NCBI GenBank assembly: GCA_032718565.1
Contig: JAVGVS010000097.1
Location: 74,136 to 138,135, forward strand
Length of the DNA stretch: 64,000 bases
Origin: Distichodus sexfasciatus
Taxonomy: Eukaryota > Chordata > Actinopteri > Characiformes > Distichodontidae
Reading direction: 5' to 3'
In this document: one piece after another, positions 31,506 through 41,130 of the stretch
Layout: each line of letters starts with the position of its first letter
Position numbering within the stretch: position 1 is the first letter of the stretch
Position numbers and translations under genes: made by a program
The notes under the pieces: generated by a model
Told to the model about the DNA's origin: nothing
Database searches by the model: none
The model's input: only the letters and a program-made list of their open reading frames with translations

Positions 31506-32040
31506 CAAGGCATGCTGGAATTTTCCACTTAAGAAACAGTCGGACAGCTGTCTCCATGGCGACACCTACTGAACACTTTTGGCGATTACAGTATCTTGCA
31601 TCAGCGAATTGAAATGTTCCTGCCATGTTGCGCCAGACTTCAATACATATCGTAAATTTTAATTTGATTTATATTTTCTGTTATATTTTTATATTCTTCA
31701 TTAAACATTTATTGAGAAGTTCTAAATAAAAGATGAAATATAATCACATATGAAGGAGTACATGCTGTGGTGATTCATTTTTGAATTTATAATAAAAAAT
31801 GTAATGTAGTTTTATACATATATACATATATCCTGACACTATACACTGTATATGTACTGTATGTATATATGTATAACACTATGTATAACAGCCCTGCTTT
31901 TTATGATATTCATAATCTCCAAAAACCTCCCACCTTTCACACACACACACACTTTTCTTGGTTCTTCCTCTCAATAATAGAATCGCACCAGTTCATTAAT
32001 AATAGAGTTTATCCTTAACAAACCTGCTGCACTCAGTGAA
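31506..32040. other. AT-rich sequence
   Basis: A TATACATATA-rich stretch is at 31813-31875 and a CA run at 31940-31952. No gene. Confidence 0.5.
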
Positions 32041-32577
32041 GAGCACGAGAGAGAGAGAGAGAGAGAGAGAATGGGAGAGGTGTGGAAACAGAGAGAACAG
32101 AAATAGACAGAAAAGAGAGGACGAGAAAGACAATTCAACAGATACAAAGACGTCATGAAACAAAGACTGCAGAAAAGAAGGAGAGAGAGAAAGGGAGAGA
32201 GAGAAAGAGAAAGAAAGGAGAGAGAGAGAAAAAGAGAGAGAGAGAGAGAGAGCGAGAAAGGGGAGAGAGAGAGAGCGAGAGAGAGAGAGAGAGGGAGGAG
32301 AGAGAAAAAGAGAGAGGGAGAGAGAGAGAAGAAGAGAGAGAGAGAAAGGGAGAGAGAGGGGGAGGGAGGGAGAGAATAGCAATTAAGAGAAAGTAAGACA
32401 CAATGATATAGAGGAAAGAAAGAAATTGAGAGAAAGACTGAAAGAGAGAGTGGTAAAAAAGAATGGAGAGATGCAGGAGAAGAAGAGAAATTAAGAGAGA
32501 AATTAAGAGAAAACAAGAGGAGGCAGAAGAAACGAAAACAGAAGGAGAGAGTGTACAAAGAACAAACAGAGAAGCAA

Positions 32578-32610
<33 letters not shown>

Positions 32611-32920
32611 AAGAGAGAGAGAGGGAGAGTATATATAAGCGATTAAGAGAGTAAGTAACGGAATAATAGAGGAAACGAAAGGAAGCAAAGGAGAGAAAGT
32701 CGGAATGAGAGTTACAAAATACAAAACGGAGAAGCAAACAGAGAGAGAATAAAAGCAATTAAGTGAGAGTAAGAAAGACAGAATGATGGAAGAAAGGAAA
32801 GGAGGAGAAAGATAAGTAGAGAGTAAAAAGAAAGTAAGGAAGTGTTTCAGACTAACAGAATCATACAGTATTATATGTGAGACAGAGACAGAGACAGAGA
32901 GAAAGCTTTTAATGCTCTGC
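32041..32920. repeat. Long purine-rich (GA) block
   Basis: About 880 bases almost entirely of G and A on the plus strand, with pure GAGA runs at 32046-32070, 32230-32290 and 32577-32628. A longer-period unit is visible: AGC(A/G)ATTAAGAGAG followed by AGTAAG and GAATAAT/GAATGAT recurs near 32380, 32637 and 32755. Frames of up to 201 codons on both strands are Ser/Leu or Arg/Glu repeats. The tract could form triplex-type structure, which is inference. Confidence 0.9.
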
Positions 32921-33393
32921 AACACTTGAATGGTTTTATTCATCTCTCCCCCGTATCGGCCCCGACTGGACTGCAACGGTTTTGTGATAATCTCGCCCAC
33001 ACGTCTCCATCTCCACGCTGCATAACACCGCTCCGCGCCCCGACGTGGGCTTCTGGATGTGAACACAGCATTTTTTTTACTGTCGAGTGACTCGCCTTCC
33101 ATTTATATTACATCATTCACTCTACATTATAATTTCACTTTTAATTATTCTTCCGCTTCCGGTGATGGACACTAACCGCATCTTGGTGCTTGTTGGGGGA
33201 AACAGCGACGGCACTTTTCGTCCCAGGGTGTTGGTTTGACTCCAGTCTGCAGGTGTAGGTCTGAAATTTGTCCTTAAAACGGTCTAGATAAAACACACAC
33301 ACACGCAGTCTTCATTACTCTCTTTGTGAGGTACTCACATCATTTCTTAAATATTTTAAATACTGCATTTATTATTATATGACATAGCATGAC
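32921..33393. other. Unique-looking sequence
   Basis: 32940-33110 is less AT-rich than its surroundings and matches nothing else here. A CA run is at 33293-33304. No open frame, no gene called. Confidence 0.45.
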
Positions 33394-33401
33394 ATGTACA
33401 T

Positions 33402-34072
33402 TAGCGGTGTGACCCTTCACTGGTCTCACGATTCGATTTGATTACAATTACGATTATTAAGTCAACGATTCGATACGATACGATATCTCGATACATGCCA
33501 TCAGTTTTTCTGATGCCCAAATCATCTGGAAATCATGTTTTGAAAAATAAAGAAATGGAATATTTTTTAAGTGAATTGAGCAGCGGACTGCAAATGTTAG
33601 TCACACCCTTTAAGAGATACAGTTTTATTAATAGACTGGATGTTTCTCATTATTTTTCATATTGAAACTGTTACTAACCTCATGCACATTCAGTATAAAA
33701 GTCAATTTCCACTTTTGTAGGTTAATACTGCATCCAAATTGTTTAAAGGTAATATTTAATATTCCATTTCTAGTTTAAAATGTATATTTTGTATTCTATT
33801 TATATATAGTTTATTCCATGTGCCCTATTTGTTCTTTGTTCCCTGTTTCTTGTTGCACTGTGAAAACTGGAGCCACGTCGTCTCGTCTCTCTGTATATCT
33901 GTACACTATATAGCAGAGATGACAATTAAGTTTACTTTGACTTTGATATCACGGATTACCTGCGGACCACTAGGGGACAGCGGGTCGCCGGTTGAAAACC
34001 TCTTTTATAATCGATTATGGTCTGCCTTTGCATTGTTGTGCATCAATTATGTGACTAATTTCAACACCCCTA
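33402..34072. mobile_element. hAT-type element with perfect 8-bp TSD, carrying a nested retroposon
   Basis: It starts TAGCGGTGTGACC and ends TTCAACACCCCTA. It is flanked by identical ATGTACAT at 33394-33401 and 34073-34080. The left arm holds CACGATTCGATTTGATTACA and GATACGATACGATATCTCG; the right arm holds TATAATCGATTATGG and TCAATTATGTGAC. Its middle is occupied by the retroposon-like copy at 33560-33950. No transposase. Confidence 0.8.
33560..33950 (+). repeat. Retroposon-like tail family, copy 5, inside a hAT element
   Basis: It follows the full family order: ATTAATAGACTGGATG, TTCATATTGAAACTGTTACT, ATGCACATTCAGTATAAAAG, TCTAGTTTAAAATGTATATT, GGAGCCACGTCGTCTCGTCT and GCAGAGATGACAATTAAGTT with a TTTGACTTTG end. 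The left limit is approximate. Confidence 0.8.
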
Positions 34073-34080
34073 ATGTACAT

Positions 34081-34465
34081 GAATAAATTTACATAATATT
34101 ACACCTCAAACTCCAACCCTGACCTTAACCTCGGGACCCAGAAGCAAATCTTTTCATTTTTCCCATAAAAACCTGCCACTTTTCTAGAAGAGCATTTTCC
34201 TCATGAGTTCTTACATATGAAAATGTCCTCACAAAGCCACAAAAATTCTACAAATCTTATTTTTTCCTATATTTTAGGAAACAGTCGGGTCCATACACAG
34301 GTCAGTTTAAACTTAACCCTAACCTTCAACACACCAAAGTTCTAAACCTTAAACCTGAGCCTATCCCTAAAACAAGCACTAACACAGTATCAGCACATGT
34401 TCGATGTCCTCACTTAATCAACTCAGACATTTAGGCACAAACCCTAATGGAATCAGTCGCGCTCT
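34081..34465. other. Unassigned sequence
   Basis: CCTTAACC/AACCCTAA-like strings recur, but no array is formed. No gene. Confidence 0.45.
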
Positions 34466-34655
34466 TTCACCAACAAATACACAAATACATTAGATGTTAC
34501 TCTAGTGCATATGTTCCATTAGTGTTTATAAAAAGTGTCATTTGTTTTTCCTGTGGGGATTTTTCCCTGCAGTTATTGAAACCAATTACATTAGAAGAAT
34601 AACATCCAAACAAATGTACACTGCCCCATGTTCATACTGGCCATATTTTTTTATT
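34466..34655 (+). repeat. ~190-bp direct repeat, copy A
   Basis: It aligns with 38082-38275 at about 80 percent by eye. Shared blocks include AAATACACAAATACATTAGA, TCTAGTGCATATG, AAAAAGTGTCATTTGTTTT and TGCCCCATGTTCATACTGG. The two copies are in the same orientation, 3.6 kb apart. Family unknown. Confidence 0.7.
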
Positions 34656-34689
34656 TCTATAGCAGCAAACTCAAAATTAAAGTCAAACG

Positions 34690-34815
34690 TCATCTCAGCT
34701 ATATACAAGTAAACAGAGAGACAGAGTATAAGGAATAAATATGGCACATATAATAAATAGACTTAAAAATATCAACTTAAAACGTTAAACTAAAGGTAGA
34801 AAAGAGTTACATGCA
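34690..34815 (-). repeat. Retroposon-like tail family, copy 6 (minus, diverged)
   Basis: CATCTCAGCTATATACAAGT, ACAGAGAGACAGAG, AATATGGCACATA and ACGTTAAACTAAAGGTAGAA are the reverse of the family landmarks. The CTGGAGCC block is deleted. Confidence 0.6.
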
Positions 34816-34832
34816 GCATTCAAAGTACAATT

Positions 34833-35425
34833 GTGACCCTCCACGGCAGAACCAGTCGCTTGTGCAACGGAGGTTTCCAAGAAAAACGACCAAGTGGAAG
34901 GTCTATACTGTACTGTTGTGAATAAATTTGGCTGAAAAACTTACCCTTTCCATCCTAAAAACGTGACTTTCTTGAGGTGAGGAATTCAATTCCAGCAGAA
35001 TGTTAAAAGTTTCTGTTTTGACCGCTCTACTCCAATATTTACGCTAAATCCACTGGTTGACTAGCGTGAAGATATTTCTCCGGAATCCATCTTCGTCTCC
35101 CGAGTTCAGTTAACCTAACGCAGGTAGGCTATCCGTGTGGCTGTGAATGCAGCGTAGGCTACCGTAAATGCAAACGTAGCCGCGACCGCACCAAGCGTCT
35201 GTGAGTGCTACGGCGATAGTCAACTTCAAAGGCAGATTTCTCCGTTTCTCACTTGGCGTGACAGGAGAAACCCGACTCCTTTGAATGTTGATATCTCAGT
35301 CATATGTCGTCCGATTCTTCGATATAGGTATCGTTTTGAAGGTTGATTTATGCCCTTTCATGAAAACATAATAACTCAATTTTGAAAATTTGCAACAAGC
35401 GACTGGTTTTGCCGTGCAGAGTCCC
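34833..35425. mobile_element. GTGAC-terminal element with 4-bp TSD, full-length copy
   Basis: The left end GTGACCCTCCACGGCAGAAC and the inverse of the right end, GGGACTCTGCACGGCAAAAC, agree at about 27 of 31 positions through CAGTCGCTTGT. AATT flanks both sides (34829-34832, 35426-35429). Length 593 bases. The interior matches 13146-13547 closely, including CGTAGCCGCGACCGCA. It has no coding frame, so an autonomous partner must exist or have existed elsewhere. Confidence 0.8.
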
Positions 35426-35429
35426 AATT

Positions 35430-36338
35430 ATGGTCCTGGAATTGTCTTTTTGCGTTGATCTGCAGCAGTTGAATATGAACGATTCTAGACAAACAATCTA
35501 TTTAATAATAACAGTATCTATACATCTAAGCTAACTATGTGAGGAGTTTAATAACATGTAAATATCGTAACAGCAGTCAAATTCAGAAACTACAATCAGT
35601 AAAAATAAAGTGGACCATCTATCAGTCAAGTGGAGAGAAACAACGTTCAGTAAAGTGCAGATATTTTACTGCACGTCTAACATTGTAATCATAATGCACA
35701 CACTGAACAATGTCACACAGAAATGGACACAGATGTCTTTAGTCCAAATCTTCTCATTCTTTTAGTTTTTAGTTTGCAGATTTTCTATAAAAATATCCTT
35801 TCTTTATGGGGAATGACCCTCACTTAAAAAATGTGTTCATAAAACACATAAAAAGACATAAAAATCTCACAGACAGTGAACAATGTCACTTTACAGAACG
35901 CACTTGGTGTCTGTGTCTCAAATCTGTGTGTGTGAGTGTGTTCCTGTGACATCATTCACAATCCATTACACTGTGTGCTTCAACATTTGAATCCATTACT
36001 TGAACTTGAAATGTAATTTCAATAATCAATAACAATTCAATTGAATCTTTATTACATCCCAGATTTTTTTCCTTATCCTTTTAACTTTCTCCTTTATGAC
36101 AGTGCTCAATATCAAAGTGCGGTCACCAAACAGACTCATTTCTTTTCCTCGTTCCTCGCTGTGTTTGGGGGTTGGATGTAATCAGGCTGATGGAGTTTGA
36201 GTTCCAAGACTCCTTCATCAGTTCCGTCTGTTCGTCTATCAGCTGGAGCCGGAGTTGCTGTTTTAGAGGAACTGCCGAGGCATCTGAAAATGAAATTTTA
36301 TAATGTTTTCCTACACGCCCAAAGCGCTTTCCAGATAC
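35430..36338. other. Unassigned sequence
   Basis: A 75-codon minus frame (36123-36350) and a 93-codon plus frame (36197-36478) overlap here and into the next element; neither has a motif. No gene is called. Confidence 0.45.
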
Positions 36339-36480
36339 AAGGGGTCTCATTCACCAATAGCAAGTGCTTTCCTAATTTTGCTCTCAAGAAAGTTCTTAAG
36401 AAAAGTCTACACAGGATTCTCGTTGTGTTCTTAAACTGCAGAATTGTTCTCATAACGATGAATCCCCCATCCTCGTAAAT
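36339..36480. mobile_element. GGTCTCATTCACC-type element fragment
   Basis: GGGGTCTCATTCACCAATAG followed by AAGAAAGTTCTTAAGAAAAG recalls the ends at 53346 (GGGCCTCATTCAC) and the inverse GGTGAATGAGACCC at 53042-53055. TTCTTAAG repeats lie inside. A related AAGATTTTGACC and TTTCTTATG-type stretch lies at 36670-36720. Confidence 0.45.
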
Positions 36481-36864
36481 TTTAAACATGTCAGTTCTTA
36501 ATTTGCAAAGGTTAACGCCCCATAAATGGTTATAAAATGGCGAGACGCTGCAGGGTCTTGTGTTAGGACCCGTACAAATTGGAACTGGAACTTCTCAGAA
36601 AATGTGTTAACATAATTAGAAAGATTCACCACCCGTTTCTAAGATGAAATTTAATCTCTTTAATCTGTACAGTTTTACAAAGATTTTGACCTTTAGCAAT
36701 TGTTTCTTATGTAAGATTTCTTCCTAGATCAGAACAAAATCGACAACTTCTGCCATTTTTTGTTGCCTTCTCGTTTGTGTAAAACATTAGCTTGGGTTTT
36801 CTTAAACTCTACAGTTGTATACCGCTGACGTCTGCAGAACCCTACACAACTCCAGATTTGTCAA
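36481..36864. other. Unassigned sequence, possibly the same element
   Basis: CTTAAACTCTACAGTTG and similar strings continue the theme of the preceding element, but no right end could be fixed. Confidence 0.4.
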
Positions 36865-37190
36865 GGTCAAGGTAAACTTTGTCATCTCTGCTATGTACGG
36901 TACAAGTATATAGAGAGATGAGACGACGTGGCTCCAGTTTTAACAGTGCAAACAACAAACAACAAGCAACAAATAACTAATAAGTCACATAGAATAAGCA
37001 GTATATAAATAGAATATAAAATATACACTTTAAACTAGAAGTAGAAAGAGAGTCAATTAGGATGCAATATTCAGCCTACTATTATGGTCTTATACACTGA
37101 ATGTGCATGAGATCTGTGACAGTTTCAATATGAAAAATTCTGTACAGTCTGTGAAAGAAAACAGTGTCTTTTATAAAGTCTGACTAACAT
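36865..37190 (-). repeat. Retroposon-like tail family, copy 7 (minus, long)
   Basis: On the minus strand it reads AGTCAGACTTTATAAAAGAC, TTTTTCATATTGAAACTGTC, ATGCACATTCAGTG, TCTAGTTTAAAGTGTATATT, GGAGCCACGTCGTCTCATCT and GCAGAGATGACAAAGTTTAC. It shares about 300 bases with copies 3 and 5. Confidence 0.8.
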
Positions 37191-37378
37191 TCAAGTCGGA
37201 ATTTGCCTTCTACCATTTTATTTAACTGGAGTTGTTTTTTTATCCCACTTTTCATGACATCACAGATTCTTGGTTCCACACCAGCGTCCATCCAAGCAAC
37301 TTCCATTTACTATTTTGAGGGACAGTTTCCCTGGAGTTTCCCTCGTTTCCCATGCTCAGGGACCCAACGCAGTACACT
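37191..37378. other. Unassigned sequence
   Basis: Nothing recognised. Confidence 0.45.
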
Positions 37379-37605
37379 GGGGCAGTTGATAGTGTAACGT
37401 TTACGGAGTTGGCCCCATGATCAGATGTTTGCTGGTTCAAGTCCCAGACCAGAGGTATTCATGAGCAAAGTACCATTCCCAAGCACCGCTCCCCGGGTGC
37501 TGAACATCAGCTGCCCACTGCTCCTTCATGGATGGGTCACATTTGGTTGTGGTGCGCTGTGTGTTGTGCTGTGTTCACAAGGACAAACAATCTCTCATTT
37601 CAATC
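37379..37605 (+). mobile_element. Main tRNA-SINE family, copy 6
   Basis: GGGGCAGTTGATAGTGTAAC, GGCCCCATGATCAGATG, box B GGTTCAAGTCCC, GAGCAAAGTACCATTCCCAA and ATGGGTCACATTTGGTTGTG are in order. A small deletion removes the GGTAAAGGTACC block. Confidence 0.85.
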
Positions 37606-37774
37606 AGCTTTAATTCAGTGACGGTGGTGTTGGAAGTAGGATTTCTACTAAAAGTTTGTTCGTCTTCTTATGAGGGTTCTAATAACTAGGACCTGTGGAA
37701 AAACGTGGCACTGGTTCTAAACCGGGAACTAGAGCCATGACTGCACCACATTTACAGAGTTAAGCACGTTTCTA

Positions 37775-37975
37775 CCCACAGCAGCTTCCATTCCCTGATG
37801 GGGCCCAGTGATGGTAGTGCTGGAGGTAGAATTTGAACCCAAAACCTCTTCGTCCAGAGATGAGCATCCTAACCACGAGACCAGCATCACTAGGTGCCAC
37901 AGATTTGTGGCACCTAGAACTAGAACTGGAACTACACCACTGGATAGGGTTTGGACCCACCAACATCACTAAAAA
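37775..37975 (-). mobile_element. Second tRNA-SINE family (minus)
   Basis: On the minus strand: TGATGCTGGTCTCGTGGTTA (box A region), GATGCTCATCTCTGGACGAA, box B GTTTTGGGTTCAAATTC, CTACCTCCAGCACTACC. It resembles the fragment at 3661-3769. GTGGCACCTAG repeats at the left edge mark a local duplication. Confidence 0.6.
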
Positions 37976-38081
37976 CAGCAGTCAGATTCCCAAATCTGAA
38001 CTCCGGGACCGGAACTCCGGGACCACTCAGTACCAGTCGACCTCCTCCTCCCATCCCAGATGCCAGAGTCCGTCCTGCTCT

Positions 38082-38275
38082 GTCACCAGCAAATACACAA
38101 ATACATTAGACACTCTAGTGCATATGCTCCATTAGTGTTGGTAAAAAGTGTCATTTGTTTTCCCTCTGGGGATGAATGTTTTTCCGCTCCAATTATTGCA
38201 GTCAATTAGAGTAAAAGGATAACATTCAGGCAAATGTACAGTGCCCCATGTTCATACTGGTCAAATCTGATGTAC
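38082..38275 (+). repeat. ~190-bp direct repeat, copy B
   Basis: Partner of 34466-34655. The shared blocks occur in the same order; one 11-base insertion (ATGAATGTTTT region) distinguishes it. Confidence 0.7.
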
Positions 38276-38960
38276 TTCTATACCTACAACAGTGTAAACA
38301 ATGCCATACAAACATGGACTTTGTGCTGGTCTCTTAAATCCTAGATGGACTGTAGGATGACATTTTTCGTGCTTTTTTTCCCTTTACGGAGATTAACAAT
38401 CGCGTTCAGAAACGTGAGTATGTAAACAAAGCCACACAAATCTGAGATGACTTGGATGCGGACGTTCAGCCGAGGCGAGGCGTTGCGTTTCTTCATCCCG
38501 TTAAAAAAGGAGTCGTGTTTCACTTTCAATTTAACCTCTCAATACCGGCGCTTGCCGGAGGCCACCGGCCGTGAAATAGGCAGAATGGACCGAGACCCCG
38601 ACTTCCATCAGGTCCTGGACTAATCTTGAAGCCTCGTCTCTCTCACGCCCGTCACCTCAATAGATCTGCAGCCTCTCGCTTTTGTCCTTTTTATAAAACT
38701 CAATTCCGACACGGCGATTCTGTCTGGATGAGAAGGGATGTGACGGTCGCTATCATCTCCGGAATTCGGATCCTGGAAATGTCGTCATGTTTGTGGAACG
38801 GGACGTAGTGTGGGCCGGTGTGATAACCTCAAGCAAAAATGTTGCATGGTCATGATATTGCCATTTATACGTACAAATAATACACGTTATATATAAATAT
38901 GTGTATTTTTTGCGACTGTGTTATTTTCAAGTATCAGAGTAAAAAACTCATTTCTTGAGC
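38276..38960. other. Unassigned sequence
   Basis: 38520-38800 is CpG-richer than its surroundings, with a GGCCACCGGCCG stretch. No frame longer than 65 codons. It might be regulatory DNA next to the array at 38961, which is inference. Confidence 0.4.
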
Positions 38961-39395
38961 TCTCATTGGCCGTAGCTCGACAAATCTTCTGCACTCTCAT
39001 TGGCTGTAGCTTGACTCGTTTCCTGCACTCTCATTGGGTGTAGCTCGACTCGTTTCCTGCACTCTCATTGGCCGTAGCTCGACAAATCTTCTGCACTCTC
39101 ATTGGCTGTAGCTTGACTCCTTTCCTGCACTCTCATTGGCTCTAGCTTGACTCCTTTCCTGCACTCTCATTGGGTGTAGCTCGACTCGTTTCCTGCACTC
39201 TCATTGGCTGTAGCTTGACTCCTTTCCTGCACTCTTATTGGCTGTAGCTTGACTCCTTTCCTGCACTCTCATTGGCTGTAGCTCGACTCGGTTCCTGCAC
39301 TCTTATTGGCTGTAGCTTGACTCCTTTCCTGCACTCTCATTGGCTGTAGCTCGACTCGGTTCCTGCACTCTCATTGGCTCTAGCTCAACTCATTT
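38961..39395 (+). repeat. 34-bp tandem array, 13 units, one CCAAT-type box each
   Basis: The unit is CTCTCATTGGCTGTAGCT, CGACTCGTTTCCTGCA (34 bases). ATTGG, the inverse of CCAAT, starts at 38965 and then every 34 bases exactly to 39373, thirteen times without loss. The reverse strand reads CAGCCAATGAG, which fits the known NF-Y consensus. Variation is concentrated outside this core (TGTAGCT/CGTAGCT, TTGACTCC/CGACAAAT). Confidence 0.95.
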
Positions 39396-39439
39396 TTTGT
39401 GCTCAAGCTTTAAAGTAGGCGTTACGCTGCACACCATCG

Positions 39440-39718
39440 TGAGGACTCTCTCTCTCTCTTTCTCTCTCTCGTTCCCTCACACACAGACACACACTTCTCT
39501 CTACTTCTTTTCGTCAGAATCTCAGTTCCTCCTTTTCTCTCTTTGATCACTCTTTTTTTCAATCTTTCTTTCTGCTCTCCCCTCTTTCTCTGTTCTTTTT
39601 GCTTCTCCATCTGCCCCATTCTTCATCACACACTCTTTCAGAGTTTCCCTCCTCTCTTGCCTCCTTTCTCGGTAATTTAATCTAATTAACTTTTTAATCA
39701 TTCTGTCCTTTCCCTTTT

Positions 39719-39758
<40 letters not shown>

Positions 39759-39930
39759 TTTCTGTCTTTTTGCTTTTCTATTCCACCATTCTTCATCACA
39801 CTCTGTTTCAATATTTCTCTCTCCTGCTTCCTTTCTCTGTAATTTTTTCTCAATTAATTACCTTTTTAATCATCCTTACTGCTCTCTCTCTCTCTCTCTC
39901 TCGGTTTCTTCTCTTCTCAAGGTCAGATGT
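39440..39930. repeat. Pyrimidine-rich block with a ~170-bp tandem duplication
   Basis: CT runs at 39447-39471, 39726-39754 and 39884-39902 are embedded in a longer unit. TTCTTCATCACAC at 39619 recurs at 39789, and ACTTTTTAATCATTC at about 39688 recurs as CCTTTTTAATCATCC at about 39859. So two units of about 170 bases lie in tandem. Confidence 0.8.
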
Positions 39931-40033
39931 CTGTGTTTGGCACGGTGTTTCTCTGCATTCTTGCTGTGTGGACGTCCAGTTATTCCATTAGGAGCTTGGT
40001 CTTTGGCCAGCACTTGTGTTCACACACTGTTGT

Positions 40034-40064
40034 GGAGTGTGTGTGTGTGTGTGTGTGTGTGTGA
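40034..40064. repeat. (TG)n microsatellite
   Basis: About thirteen TG units followed by GAGAGAGAG. Confidence 0.95.
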
Positions 40065-40289
40065 GTGAGAGAGAGAGCGTGTGTGTGGTTACTCTGAACA
40101 AGTGTATTCTGTTTAATTCTCAGCTGCAGTAATCACAGACCCCCACACACTTTTGATGCTTAGTGTGTATGTGTGTGTGCGTGTGTGTTTTCTTTTGTTG
40201 TTGAGCGTTAGAGCTTCTCTGAGCTTTGCCGCTGGAGACGTTATAGTTTTATAATTCAGAATTGCCATCTGTGACGGCATGTGCTGAAA

Positions 40290-40346
40290 CACGCACACAA
40301 ACACACACATACACACACACACACACACACATACACACACACACAC
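40290..40346. repeat. (CA)n microsatellite
   Basis: A CA run with ATACACA interruptions. Frames crossing it read His-Thr or Cys-Val repeats. Confidence 0.95.
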
Positions 40347-40433
40347 CCTGCAGGAGTTTGGTTTGCTGCCAGAGTGAGTTAGGAAAGCTGTTAGACATCA
40401 CTGTTTCCCTCATCAGCAGAAAGCTCACACTCT

Positions 40434-40565
40434 TCATTTACCCTCCACCTCCTGCTCTCCCTCCTTTTCCTTCTCCTTCTGTTTCCTCCTCTTTTTCTCC
40501 ATTTCTCCTCCTCCACTTTCCTCATTTTTTTACTCTCTCCCCCACTCCTCCTTTTTGGTTCTACA
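40434..40565. repeat. Pyrimidine-rich block
   Basis: CT-rich on the plus strand (CTCCTTTTCCTTCTCCTTCT, CTCCATTTCTCCTCCTCC). It resembles the reverse strand of the purine-rich block that follows. Confidence 0.85.
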
Positions 40566-40611
40566 TCTTCATCAGTATATAAATCAGGAACTGTCAACTG
40601 TCTGAACTAAC

Positions 40612-40808
40612 AGGAGAGAAGAGGAGAGGAAGGAGGAAGAAAAGAGAGAGAAAAAAGTGGTAAAATGAGTTGAGAGGAGGAGGAAAAACTAACAGAAAAG
40701 GTGGGAGGAGGAGGAAAAGGAAAGAAAGGAGAACTGGGAGGTTGAGAGAGGAGAAGAGAATGATGGATGGTGTGGAGAGGAAAAAGGACAGACGAGGGGA
40801 GGAGTAAA

Positions 40809-40842
<34 letters not shown>

Positions 40843-41098
40843 CGGAGGAGAATAGGTTTCTCTTCCTCTCCCCTTTTCCTCTTGGGTGCTCATTTCTCCC
40901 TCTCCTCTTTTACTCCTCCTTCCCTCTCCTCATCTTTTCTCCTCTCCATGCTGCTCCTCCCTTCATCTTTTGGCAGGTTCTCCTCTTTCCTCCCTCCTTT
41001 AATCCCCCCTTCTCTTTTAGTTTTTCCTCTCTTCCCTTCTCTCCTCCTCCTCTCAACTCTTTTCACCTCTTTCCTCGTCCTCCCTCCTCTCCTCTTCG
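40612..41098. repeat. Purine block then pyrimidine block: large imperfect inverted repeat
   Basis: 40612-40850 is purine-rich and 40855-41098 pyrimidine-rich. The match goes beyond composition: GGAGGAGTAAAAGAAGAG (about 40799) faces CTCTTTTACTCCTCC (40905), GTGTGGAGAGGA (40770) faces TCCTCTCCATGC (about 40939), and GAGTTGAGAGGAGGAGGA (40667) faces CTCCTCCTCCTCTCAACTC (41041). This is an imperfect palindrome with arms of about 240 bases centred near 40850. Confidence 0.75.
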
Positions 41099-41130
41099 CG
41101 CCTGTTAAATTAATACATTTTTTAAAATAG

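Noticed and set aside
31971..33102. Four overlapping frames of 128-201 codons rich in Ser/Leu or Arg/Glu
   Set aside because: They are translations of a purine-rich simple-sequence block; every frame lacks stops for compositional reasons and shows no domain.
38961..39395. CRISPR-like array (regular 34-bp repeats)
   Set aside because: The whole 34-bp unit repeats with no unique spacers, and the host is a vertebrate. The same applies to the 33-bp array at 15590.
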